This document shows positions 36,854 to 45,723 of a stretch of 64,000 nt of DNA, in pieces. Origin of the DNA: Sphingomonas sp. Root241 (lineage in GTDB: Bacteria; Pseudomonadota; Alphaproteobacteria; Sphingomonadales; Sphingomonadaceae); NCBI RefSeq assembly GCF_001428865.1, contig NZ_LMIV01000001.1:120187-184186 (forward strand). Reading direction: 5' to 3'. The first letter of the stretch is position 1, and each line of letters starts with the position of its first letter. The position numbers and the translations under genes are program-made. The notes beneath the pieces are model-generated. The model made no database searches and was not told the DNA's origin. It saw nothing but the letters and a program-made list of their open reading frames with translations.

Positions 36854-38056
36854 ATGCGGATCGTCGACGTCAACGAATTCTATTCGCCCACTGGCGGCGG
36901 GGTGCGCACCTATATCGACCGAAAGATCGGCATCATGGCCGATCTGGGCCATGAGTTGACCGTGGTCGCGCCCGCGCTGGAGGACGGTGTGGAGGATCGT
37001 CCGGGCGGCGGCCGCATCCGCTGGGTCAAATCGCCGGCTCTGGTGCTCGATCGCAATTACTGCATCTTCGTCAAGGACGAGCCGGTCTGGGCGGTGCTCG
37101 ATGAACTTCAGGCCGATATCGTCGAATGCAGCTCGCCCTGGCTGCCTGCCTGGACCGTGGCGAACTGGAAGGGCGACGCGCTCAAGGTGTTCTTCGCGCA
37201 TGGCGACCAGATCGGCGCCTATCCGCAGCGCTGGCTCGACAGCGTCGCGAGTCCGATCCAGGTCGAGAACGCCTTTGCCTGGTACACGCGCTACATGAAC
37301 CGCTTCCTCGGCCATTATGATGCCTTCGTCACCAACGGCCCGGCGCTCGCCAAGCGTTTCCGCCGCCGCGGCATGCATGTCGATGCTTCGATGCCGCTGG
37401 GGATCGAGCGGAGCTGGTTCTCGCCCGATCTGCGCGACGAGAAGCTCCGCGTCGCGTTGCTCGAGCAATGCGGCCTGCCGCCCGAGGGGCATTTGCTGCT
37501 CGGGCTGGGGCGGCATCACAAGGAAAAGCGCTGGCCGCTGGTGATCGATGCCGTCGAGGCGGCGGCGACCGACATTCCGGTCGGGCTGATCCTGATCGGC
37601 GACGGGCCCGAGCGCCGGCAACTCGAGGCGCGGATCGCCGGCAGTCCGCATATTCGCATCTTCCGTCCGGTTTACGATCGCGTCCGCCTATCGCGGATCA
37701 TGGCGAGCTGCGATGCGCTGGTGCACGGCTCCGACGCCGAGCCGTTCGGCCTGGTCGCGTCCGAGGCGCTGGCGTCGGGCCTGCCGCTGATCGGGCCCGA
37801 CGAGGGCGGGTTCGCCGAGCTCGCCGATCCGCTGTTCGCCGAGACCTATGCCGCGCGCGATGCGCTGTCGGCAGCCGACGCGATCCGCCGCATGTTCGCG
37901 CGCGAGCCGGCGATCCTGCGCGCCGCCGCTCGCGTCGCTGCGGGCAAGGTGCGCAGCGACCGCGACCATACGGTCGAGCTGATGGCCTATTATGAAGGGC
38001 TCCTCGCCGCGAGGCGGGGCACGGCCACGCCCGCGGTGCTGCCCGGCGCGGCATAG
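36854..38056 (+). CDS. Glycosyltransferase family 4 protein
   Basis: A 400-residue GT-B enzyme. The N-terminal domain begins MRIVDVNEFYSPTGGGVRTY, with the glycine-rich loop typical of mannosyl- and glucosyltransferases of this family; the C-terminal donor domain has LLGLGRHHKEKRWPLVIDAV and EPFGLVASEALASGLPLIGP (EX7E type). RBS AGGAG lies eight bases before the ATG. It is the third gene in the plus-strand glycan operon. Its last 67 bp overlap in antisense the convergent GT39-like gene. Confidence 0.9.
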   Translation: MRIVDVNEFYSPTGGGVRTYIDRKIGIMADLGHELTVVAPALEDGVEDRPGGGRIRWVKSPALVLDRNYCIFVKDEPVWAVLDELQADIVECSSPWLPAWTVANWKGDALKVFFAHGDQIGAYPQRWLDSVASPIQVENAFAWYTRYMNRFLGHYDAFVTNGPALAKRFRRRGMHVDASMPLGIERSWFSPDLRDEKLRVALLEQCGLPPEGHLLLGLGRHHKEKRWPLVIDAVEAAATDIPVGLILIGDGPERRQLEARIAGSPHIRIFRPVYDRVRLSRIMASCDALVHGSDAEPFGLVASEALASGLPLIGPDEGGFAELADPLFAETYAARDALSAADAIRRMFAREPAILRAAARVAAGKVRSDRDHTVELMAYYEGLLAARRGTATPAVLPGAA

Positions 38057-39540
38057 ACGTCAAGCAGCGACTTGCCGAGCGGATAGCGTCCGCGCAGCAC
38101 GTAATTACCTTCGCGCAGCCGGTCGATCACCAGATGACGCGATTCCGCGCGTTCTCCCGAAAATGTGGGAGCCATCACGACCACTTCCGGCCGCTTCGCG
38201 AAAATCCGGCCGATCTCGGCGAGCTGATCGACGCCGACCGCGCCATTCTCGCGCTCGCGCGACAAATGGCTGGGATAGACCCAGGGGCTCAGCGTACAAC
38301 GTCCGGAGTGCGAATAGAGACTCGAATTGCCCGAATATACATACAGGCAGCCCGGGCCGTGACCGATCGCCTCAGTCAGCGTCTCTAGCTGTGCGGCGTT
38401 GCCGCGATGCCAGCCCGCGCTCAACACGGTATATTCCCCGCCAAGCCCGGCGGCGAGCAGCAGCAAAGGCGTCACGATCCGCCTGCCCGTCGGGTGGCTG
38501 CCGAGAAAGCCCGCGCAACACAGGCATGCCGGCAGCATCACGGGCAGGGCGTAGTGGTTGAAATAGGTCCCGAACACGATCAGCCCGAATACCGAGGCGA
38601 TCAGCCAGCCGAAATAGAGCGCGCGCACCGGATGCTCGCTCTCGTCATTGACCGGTACGTGGCGCGACAGCCCGCTGACGATCAGCAGTGGCCCCAGGAT
38701 CAGTGCGACCTTGAGGAAGGCGGCTAACAGAACGAGCGCCGGATCGCTGTTGCGGGCAAGGATCGAACCAAGATTGGCGTAGAACCACGCATTGCCATGT
38801 CCGATCGCGGCATAAGCGCCCCAGGCGAGCAGGGTCGGGACCATCGCCACTGCGACCAGGACGGCGCCGAACCGCACGATGCTGTCCAGCGGATAGCCCA
38901 GCCGCCGCTCGCGCCACAGCAGCCAGAGCCCGAGGAACATGCCCTCGAACAGCACCGAATACTTTACCTGCAGCGCGACGCCGATCAGCGCCATCGCCGC
39001 GATTGCCTTGCCCTTGCGCAGCCGCTCCGAATCGGCCGAAGCGGTGCAGGGCAATGCGAGCAGCATCGCGAAGGCGGTGATCAGATTGTAGAAGACCGGC
39101 GCCTGCCCGCTCTGGCCGTCGCCGAAGCCGAGCATGAGGATATAGAGGAGGGCGGCGACCAGCCCGCCTTTTCCCCAGCCGGCATGTCCGGCGAGCCGCA
39201 TAATCAGCAGCGCGGTCAGCACCACGCTGGCCAGCGCCATCGCCTGATAGATCCACAGGCCGAGCACTGGGCCGAAAGCCGCGGCGGGGAGGTAGATCAG
39301 GAACAGCCCGATCGGCTTGCGGTCCCAGATATCGACGTACGGCAGGGCGCCGTCGAGCATCCGCTGCGCCGTGTAGAAATAGAATTCCTCGTCGACATGG
39401 ACCACCGGGTTGCCGAACGCGACCGCGCGCACCGCGATCGCCGCGAACAGCAGCACCGCCCAAGCGGGCACCGCGTCGAGCAGAACCGCAAGCGAGGGCA
39501 AGCGCGCCGCGCGCACCGCGACGGCGCCGTTGCCGGCCAT
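37990..39540 (-). CDS. GT39-like (ArnT/PMT-fold) membrane glycosyltransferase
   Basis: A 516-residue membrane protein with about eleven helices and a soluble C-terminal domain. The N-terminal loop VVHVDEEFYFYTAQRMLDG carries the acidic pair that is catalytic in GT39/ArnT enzymes, which use polyprenyl-phosphate sugars outside the cytoplasm; DIWDRKPIGLFLIY is also typical. The acceptor is unknown. Start ATG 39540 (MAGNGAVAVRAARL), chosen because upstream in-frame sequence lacks homology-like features. It overlaps the GT4 gene 67 bp tail to tail and is divergent from phoD. Confidence 0.82.
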   Translation of the reverse strand: MAGNGAVAVRAARLPSLAVLLDAVPAWAVLLFAAIAVRAVAFGNPVVHVDEEFYFYTAQRMLDGALPYVDIWDRKPIGLFLIYLPAAAFGPVLGLWIYQAMALASVVLTALLIMRLAGHAGWGKGGLVAALLYILMLGFGDGQSGQAPVFYNLITAFAMLLALPCTASADSERLRKGKAIAAMALIGVALQVKYSVLFEGMFLGLWLLWRERRLGYPLDSIVRFGAVLVAVAMVPTLLAWGAYAAIGHGNAWFYANLGSILARNSDPALVLLAAFLKVALILGPLLIVSGLSRHVPVNDESEHPVRALYFGWLIASVFGLIVFGTYFNHYALPVMLPACLCCAGFLGSHPTGRRIVTPLLLLAAGLGGEYTVLSAGWHRGNAAQLETLTEAIGHGPGCLYVYSGNSSLYSHSGRCTLSPWVYPSHLSRERENGAVGVDQLAEIGRIFAKRPEVVVMAPTFSGERAESRHLVIDRLREGNYVLRGRYPLGKSLLDVYAAPGSTAGVAVPRLAARSPS

Positions 39541-39704
39541 CAGCTCAGGCGACCATGCCCGGAGTCCGGCTTCCGAAACGAGACCATGCGATTTCTGCCT
39601 TGTTTGCGACCCACTTAGCTGCTGCTTAGCGAAGGCGCGGTCCGCTGTCACGAACCCGCCAAGTTTTCCGGGCAAGCCTTGCGACGAAAAGGGGTATCCG
39701 CGCC

Positions 39705-41318
39705 ATGAACATCGATCGCCGCCGCCTGCTGCTCACCGGCACCTTCGGGCTCGCCGCACTCTCGATCCCGGGTTTCGCGTTCGGCCAGGCGGCGAGCGGG
39801 TTCACCCATTCGGTCGCCAGCGGCGAGCCGGGCGCCGACACGATGCTGCTATGGACGCGGTACGTGCCGGCGGGCGGCGGCGCGGCGAAGCTGCGCGCCG
39901 AAGTTTCGATCAGCGAGGATTTCGCGCGCGTGGTGAGCGGCGGCGAGATGATCACCGGGCCGTGGCGCGATCACACCGCCAAGATTACCGTGCAGGGGCT
40001 CGCGCCGGGCACGCGCTATTTCTACCGCTTCGTCGCGCCCGACGGCAGCTTTTCCCCGGTGGGCCGTACGCAGACGCTGCCTGACGGCAATGTCCGCCGC
40101 TTCGGCATCGCGGTCTTCTCCTGCGCGAACCTGCCCTTCGGCTGGTTCAACGCTTATGGCCATGCCGCCGTGCGCGACGACGTGGACCTGTGGGTGCATC
40201 TCGGCGACTATCTCTACGAATATGCGAAGGGCGGCTATGCGCCCGAGGACGGCGCGGTCGGCGGGCGATGGCCCGAGCCGGTGACCGAGATGATCCATCT
40301 CACCGATTATCGCCTCCGTTATGCCAGCTATCGCAGCGATCCCGACCTGCAGGAATTGCACCGCCTGAAGCCGATGCTCGTCCAGATGGACGATCACGAA
40401 TCGGCCAATAACAGCCGCGAGATGAGCGCGCAGAACAACCAGCCCGAGTTCGAAGGGCTGTGGAGCGATCGCAAGGCGGCTTCGCTGCAGGCGTTCAAGG
40501 AATGGATGCCGGTCTCCGAGACGCCATGGGGCGCCTATGACATCGGCGGCCTCGCGACCTTGTTCCGCACCGAGAGCCGGCTGATCGCGCGCAGCGACGA
40601 GCCCGAGATCGGCGACTTGTTCAAGGCTGCCAATCCGGCCGCGGCGCTTACCCAATTCCGCGACGGGCCGCTGCAGGATCCGGCGCGGACGATGCTGGGG
40701 ACGGAGCAGGAGGCGTGGCTGGCGCACGCGATGCTCGGCTCGGTGCGCAGCGGGCGCAAATGGCAGGTCGTCCAGTTCGGCACGATCCTGGGCCAGCAGC
40801 GCACCCCCGAACAGGCGATGGATTGGCTCAAGCCCGACGCGCCCGAGCGGACCAAGGCCTGGGTCCGCAACGGCGTCGCGGCGAGCAAGGCGGGACTGCC
40901 GTCCGATCTCGACAATTGGGGCGGCTTCCCCGCCGCCCGCGCGCGTTTTCTGAAATCATCGCAGGCCATGGGCGCCAATCTGCTCGTGCTCTGCGGCGAC
41001 AGCCACAATGCCTGGGCGTTCGATCTGGGACAGGACGGCAAGCCGGCCGGCGTCGAGTTCGCTGGGCACAGCGTCACGTCGCCGGGCTATGAGGACGCGA
41101 CCGGCGTGGATCCCCGGGTGGTCGCCGCGGGGCTGGTCGCCGCCAATCCCGAGCTCAAATGGTGCGACACCAGCCGGCGCGGCTATATGGCGCTGACGCT
41201 CACCCCCGAGCGTGCGAGCAACGATTGGGTGTTCGTCGATACGATCCTGACGCGGAACATGGCGGCGAAGGTTGGCCACACCGCCGTGGTCCAGCGCGGG
41301 CGCAATGTGATGGTGTAG
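39705..41318 (+). CDS. phoD: PhoD-type alkaline phosphatase, Tat-exported
   Basis: A 537-residue phosphodiesterase/phosphomonoesterase. A Tat signal is visible in residues 1-28 (DRRRLLLTGTFGLAAL...AFG-Q). The N-terminal fibronectin-like PhoD_N domain spans about 30-120, then the metallophosphatase core has AVFSCANLPFGWFN, WVHLGDYLYEY, QMDDHESANN and LCGDSHNAWAFDL, which hold the calcium and iron ligands in characterised PhoD. It releases phosphate from phosphodiesters in the periplasm. No Pho box was recognised upstream. It converges on pepN with a hairpin between them. Confidence 0.93.
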   Translation: MNIDRRRLLLTGTFGLAALSIPGFAFGQAASGFTHSVASGEPGADTMLLWTRYVPAGGGAAKLRAEVSISEDFARVVSGGEMITGPWRDHTAKITVQGLAPGTRYFYRFVAPDGSFSPVGRTQTLPDGNVRRFGIAVFSCANLPFGWFNAYGHAAVRDDVDLWVHLGDYLYEYAKGGYAPEDGAVGGRWPEPVTEMIHLTDYRLRYASYRSDPDLQELHRLKPMLVQMDDHESANNSREMSAQNNQPEFEGLWSDRKAASLQAFKEWMPVSETPWGAYDIGGLATLFRTESRLIARSDEPEIGDLFKAANPAAALTQFRDGPLQDPARTMLGTEQEAWLAHAMLGSVRSGRKWQVVQFGTILGQQRTPEQAMDWLKPDAPERTKAWVRNGVAASKAGLPSDLDNWGGFPAARARFLKSSQAMGANLLVLCGDSHNAWAFDLGQDGKPAGVEFAGHSVTSPGYEDATGVDPRVVAAGLVAANPELKWCDTSRRGYMALTLTPERASNDWVFVDTILTRNMAAKVGHTAVVQRGRNVMV

Positions 41319-41319
41319 T

Positions 41320-41340
41320 TCCTCCCCGTTCCGGGGAGGA
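41320..41340. repeat. Short GC-rich hairpin between convergent phoD and pepN
   Basis: TCCTCCCCG-TTC-CGGGGAGGA, a 9-bp stem with a 3-base loop. It resembles half of a type A element and could stop transcription from both sides, although there is no T-tract. Confidence 0.6.
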
Positions 41341-41345
41341 GTTGA

Positions 41346-43937
41346 TCAGTCCAGCGACTTCGTCGCCTGCTCGAACATGTCCTTGCTCAGCCCGGGGGTG
41401 GCGACGATCCGTTCGAGCTCGGCGCGCATCAGGGCGGCACGCGCGGCGTCGAAGCGCTTCCAGCGGCCGAGCGGCGGGATCAGCTTGGCCGCGGTCTGCG
41501 GGTTGAGCTTGTCGAGCGCGATCAACTGGTCGGCAACGAAGCGATAGCCGCGGCCCGACGGATCGTGGAAGGCGCGCTGGTTGACGCTGAACGCGCCGAT
41601 CAGCGAACGCGCGCGATTGGGATTGGAAAGGGTGAAGTCGCGGTGCGCGGCGAGCCGCTCGACCATTTCCGCAGTGTCCTCGCGCGCCGACAGCGCCTGG
41701 GTCTGGAACCATTTGTCGAGCACCAGCCCGTTGCCGGCATAACGCTGGTAGAATGCGTCGAGCGCCTGCTCGCGCAGCGGCGAATCGCCATTGACGAGCG
41801 TGGTGAGCGCACCCTGCCGGTCGGTCATGTTGTCGGCGCCGCTGAACTGGTCGAAGGCCAAAGTGTCGGCATCGGGCACGCCGCTCGCCGCGATATAGCC
41901 GAGCGACACCGTCTTGAGCCGTCGCGCGCCCTTGGCCGCCGGCGAATATTCGAAGCGGTTGGCGAGGCTGCCTTCGTAGGCGGCGCGCCATTCGTCCGCC
42001 AGCGCCTTGCCCAGATCCTGGCGCAGCGCCTCCCGCGCGCGGAAGATCGCCTCGGGATCGACCACCGCCATCTGATCGCCGATGAAGCTGTCCGAAGGGA
42101 GCAAGACCGCTTCGGCGATGAAGGCGCGGTCCAGCCTGGCATCGGTCAGCGTGTTGCGCACCGCATCGATCACCGGCGCATGATCGGTGCCGCCATTGGC
42201 GACCGAGGCGACGAGCGTGTCGAGCATCAACTGCTGCATCGCTTCGTAGCGCGCGAACGGATCGTCATCGTGCGCCGAGAGGAAAGCGAGGTCCTTCGCG
42301 GTACGGTCGGTTTCCACGATCACCGGAGCCGAAAAGCCGCGGTTGATCGACAGGATCGGCTGCTCGGCGAGGCTCTCGAACGCTATCTCGTGGCTTTCGT
42401 CCTCGAGCAGTATGAGCTGTTCGTCGCACAGCGGCCGCCCGCTGGCTGCGCCGAACAGCTTGACCTTGAGCGGGAGGACCATCGGCTCCTTGACCGGCTG
42501 TCCGGGGGTCGGCGGCACCACCTGACGCAGCTGCAGCCGTGCGCGGCCACCCTCCTGCGCCAGCGATGCCGAGACGCGCGGCGTGCCGGCCTGGGTGTAC
42601 CAGCGACGGAACCGAGTGAGATCGACGCCGCCGCCCTGCTCCATGCACTGGACGAAATCCTCGCAGGTCGCGGCCGTGCCGTCGAAACGGTCGAAATAAA
42701 GGTCGGTCGCGGCGCGGAATTTCTGGGGGCCGAGGATCGTGGCCATCATCCGGATGACCTCGGCGCCCTTGTTGTAGATCGTCGCGGTATAGAAATTCGA
42801 GATTTCCATATATTCGTCGGGGCGCACCGGATGCGCGAGCGGACCGGCATCCTCGGGGAATTGCGATGCGCGCAAGCCGCGGACGTCCTCGATCCGCTTG
42901 ACAGCGGCACTGCCCTGATCGGCCGAGAAGCTCTGGTCGCGGAAGACAGTGAAGCCTTCCTTCAGCGAGAGCTGGAACCAGTCGCGGCAGGTGACGCGGT
43001 TGCCCGACCAATTGTGGAAATATTCGTGCGCGACCACCGCGGCGATCGCATCGTAATCATAATCGGTGGCGGTGTCGGGATCGGCGAGGATGTAGCGGCT
43101 GTTGAAGACGTTCAGCCCCTTATTCTCCATCGCGCCGAAATTGAAATCGTCGACCGCGACGATGTTGAACACGTCGAGATCATATTCGCGGCCATAGACC
43201 TTCTCGTCCCACGCCATCGACAGCTTGAGCGCGCGGAGCGCGTGGTCGGTCTTGGGCAGATCGGGCGCGCGCACCCAGATGCCGAGCTGCACTTCGCGGC
43301 CCGACATCGTGACGAAGGTACCGCGATTGGCGACGAGATCGCCGGCCACCAAGGCGAACAGATAGCTCGGCTTGGGGAAGGGATCGTGCCATTCGGCCCA
43401 GTGGCGCCCATCCTCGAGATCGCCCTGCGCGATCGGATCGCCGTTCGCTAGCAGCACCGGGAAGCGAACTTTGTCGGCGGTCAGCTTGACCTTGTAGCGG
43501 CTGAGCACGTCGGGCCGATCGGGGAAGAAGGTGATGCGGCGGAAGCCCTCGGCCTCGCACTGGGTGCAGAGCATGCCCGACGAAGCATAGAGCCCCTGGA
43601 GTTGCGTATTGCGCTCGGGCGCGATCTCGACTTCGGTCTCGATCGTGTGCGCAGCCCCGCTCAGCGGCACGACGAGGTTCGGGCCGTCCATACTCCAGTC
43701 GCTGGCTTCGACGCCGTCGACCCTGACGCTGATCGCGGTCAGCCCGTCGCCGTCGAGCCGCAGCGGCCGATCGTGGACGCCATTGCGCTCGACCGACAGA
43801 GTCGCTCGCACGCGGGTCGCCGCGGGATCGAGGTCGAAATCGATCGCGATCTCGGGCACGCGCCAATCGGGCTCGCGATAATCCTCGCGGCGCGTCACCT
43901 TGGGCGTCTGGGTTGCGGTCTGAACGTCTGCCATCAT
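41346..43937 (-). CDS. pepN: Aminopeptidase N
   Basis: An 863-residue zinc M1 aminopeptidase. The substrate-binding motif GAMENKG is near residue 267, and the zinc motif HEYFHNW starts at His303 (HEXXH), with the third ligand Glu about 326 in the LKEGFTVFRD segment. Four-domain length is as in E. coli PepN. Two consecutive ATG codons start it (43937 and 43934). It acts in the cytoplasm (no signal peptide). It converges with phoD, and its start is 110 bp from the divergent first M28 peptidase. Confidence 0.97.
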   Translation of the reverse strand: MMADVQTATQTPKVTRREDYREPDWRVPEIAIDFDLDPAATRVRATLSVERNGVHDRPLRLDGDGLTAISVRVDGVEASDWSMDGPNLVVPLSGAAHTIETEVEIAPERNTQLQGLYASSGMLCTQCEAEGFRRITFFPDRPDVLSRYKVKLTADKVRFPVLLANGDPIAQGDLEDGRHWAEWHDPFPKPSYLFALVAGDLVANRGTFVTMSGREVQLGIWVRAPDLPKTDHALRALKLSMAWDEKVYGREYDLDVFNIVAVDDFNFGAMENKGLNVFNSRYILADPDTATDYDYDAIAAVVAHEYFHNWSGNRVTCRDWFQLSLKEGFTVFRDQSFSADQGSAAVKRIEDVRGLRASQFPEDAGPLAHPVRPDEYMEISNFYTATIYNKGAEVIRMMATILGPQKFRAATDLYFDRFDGTAATCEDFVQCMEQGGGVDLTRFRRWYTQAGTPRVSASLAQEGGRARLQLRQVVPPTPGQPVKEPMVLPLKVKLFGAASGRPLCDEQLILLEDESHEIAFESLAEQPILSINRGFSAPVIVETDRTAKDLAFLSAHDDDPFARYEAMQQLMLDTLVASVANGGTDHAPVIDAVRNTLTDARLDRAFIAEAVLLPSDSFIGDQMAVVDPEAIFRAREALRQDLGKALADEWRAAYEGSLANRFEYSPAAKGARRLKTVSLGYIAASGVPDADTLAFDQFSGADNMTDRQGALTTLVNGDSPLREQALDAFYQRYAGNGLVLDKWFQTQALSAREDTAEMVERLAAHRDFTLSNPNRARSLIGAFSVNQRAFHDPSGRGYRFVADQLIALDKLNPQTAAKLIPPLGRWKRFDAARAALMRAELERIVATPGLSKDMFEQATKSLD

Positions 43938-44047
43938 CGCCCCGATATAGGGTCAACCCATGGTGCCGCCACAACAAACTGCCGCTTGCCTATGAGTGGC
44001 GCGATGCTACCGATACGGCATCCCAGAGACACCGAGGTTTCTCCCTT

Positions 44048-45721
44048 ATGCTTCGACTGACATCGCCGCTCGGCCTGATCGCGCTCGTCGCCACTTCGGC
44101 GATGGCGCAGGAGGCGCCGGCGCCCACACCCGCGCAGAACAATGCGCTGCTCAACGCCGAGCTTCCCGCCGATCAGGCGGCGCTCAAGAGCCACATCATG
44201 TTCCTCGCATCGGACCAGATGCGCGGCCGCGAAGCGGGCAGCGCCGAATATGACATCGCCGCACAATATGTCGCGTCGCAATTCTACGAACGGGGCCTGC
44301 GCCCCGCCGGCGACGACGGCTCCTATCTCCAGAAGGTGCCGCTGATCAGCTACAAGCCCGCGGACAAGGGCAGCATGGCGTTCACGGCCAAGGGCGGCCA
44401 GCCGGTCAGCCTCGTCTTCGGCGAGGATTATCTTCCCGCCGGCAATCCGAACAAGACCGCCTTCCAGCTGACTGCGCCGGTGGTGTTCGTCGGCTACGGC
44501 ATTTCGGGGCTCGGCCGCGACGACTACAAGGGCGTCGACGTGAAGGGCAAGATCGTCGCCTTTTTCGGCGGCGCGCCGTCGAGCTTCCCGGCCGAGGAGC
44601 GTGCGCATTTCAGCAGCCCGGCTTCCAAGGCTGGGATCGCGATGAAGAAGGGCGCGGTCGGCTATATCACGCTCGAATCGCCGCGCGCGGGCCGTGGCAG
44701 CTATCCGTTCAAGACGATCGCGGCGAACTGGGACCGCACCCGCTTCACCTGGGCCGAGGCGGACGGCTCGGGCCATATCCCGACGCCCACCGCGCCCGGC
44801 CTCGGCATGCTGAGCATCGCGGGTGCCGCAAAGCTGTTCGAAGGCGCGAAGGTGAAGTGGGAAGAGGTCGCCGAGCGCTCGCAGGATGACGGCGCCATTT
44901 TCAAGGCGACCCAGCTGGCCAGGACGCTGTCGGTCACGCTCAACACCGCCAACACCGCCATCACCAGCTACAATGTGGCGGGGCTCCTGCCGGGCAGCGA
45001 TCCTGCGCTCGGCAAGGAGGTCGTCGTGCTCTCGGCGCATCTCGATCATGTCGGCGTCGGCAAGCCCGATGCGAAAGGCGACACGATCTATAACGGCGCG
45101 ATGGACAATGCCGTCGGCATCGCCTCGCTGATCGAGGAGGCGCGCCGCTTCAAGGCATCGGGCAAGCCGCCGCGCCGTTCGGTGCTGTTCCTGGCGGTCA
45201 CCGCCGAGGAAAAGGGGCTGATCGGCTCCGACTATTTCGCGAACAACCCGACGGTGCCCAAGGCGAACATGGTCGCCGACGTCAATCTCGACATGCCGAT
45301 CATCACCTACAAGTTCGAGGACGTGACGCCGTTCGGCGCGGCGCATTCGACTCTGGGCGAGACGGTGGCGCGCGCCGCCGCGCAGATCGGCGTCGGCATG
45401 GGCGGCGATCCGCGTCCCGACGAGGCGTTCTTCGTCCGCTCGGACCATTACCGCTTCGTCCAGCAGGGTATCCCCTCGGTCTTCCTGTGGCCGGGCGAGA
45501 AGGGCCCGGGCAAGGCCGCGACCGATGCGTTCCTGAGCAGTCATTATCACCAGCCCTCGGACGATCTCGTCCAGCAGCCGGCGATCGACTGGGAATCGGG
45601 TGCGCGCTTCGTCGACGTGAACTATCGCATCGCGCGCGAGATCGCCGATGCCGATCAGAAGCCGATGTGGAAGAAGGGCGACTTCTTCGGCACCCTCTTC
45701 GGCGGACCGATGGAGAAGTGA
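44048..45721 (+). CDS. M28 family peptidase with PA domain (copy 1 of 3)
   Basis: A 557-residue secreted zinc aminopeptidase. Residues 1-20 are a signal peptide ending AMA-Q. A protease-associated insert lies at about 135-270 (FVGYGIS...DDYKGVDVKGKIVA). Zinc and catalytic residues: His331 in HLDH, Asp353 in GAMDNAVG, Glu387-Glu388 in TAEEKGLIGS, a further Asp in NLDMPI and the His in SHYHQPSD. It differs from copies 2 and 3 by a longer mid region. The gap to copy 2 is 2 bp. The three copies look like a tandem duplication series; each appears intact. Start ATG 44048. Confidence 0.92.
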   Translation: MLRLTSPLGLIALVATSAMAQEAPAPTPAQNNALLNAELPADQAALKSHIMFLASDQMRGREAGSAEYDIAAQYVASQFYERGLRPAGDDGSYLQKVPLISYKPADKGSMAFTAKGGQPVSLVFGEDYLPAGNPNKTAFQLTAPVVFVGYGISGLGRDDYKGVDVKGKIVAFFGGAPSSFPAEERAHFSSPASKAGIAMKKGAVGYITLESPRAGRGSYPFKTIAANWDRTRFTWAEADGSGHIPTPTAPGLGMLSIAGAAKLFEGAKVKWEEVAERSQDDGAIFKATQLARTLSVTLNTANTAITSYNVAGLLPGSDPALGKEVVVLSAHLDHVGVGKPDAKGDTIYNGAMDNAVGIASLIEEARRFKASGKPPRRSVLFLAVTAEEKGLIGSDYFANNPTVPKANMVADVNLDMPIITYKFEDVTPFGAAHSTLGETVARAAAQIGVGMGGDPRPDEAFFVRSDHYRFVQQGIPSVFLWPGEKGPGKAATDAFLSSHYHQPSDDLVQQPAIDWESGARFVDVNYRIAREIADADQKPMWKKGDFFGTLFGGPMEK

Positions 45722-45723
45722 TC

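Noticed and set aside
39541..39704. A Pho box in front of phoD
   Set aside because: I saw no pair of repeated CTGTCAT-like units in the region.
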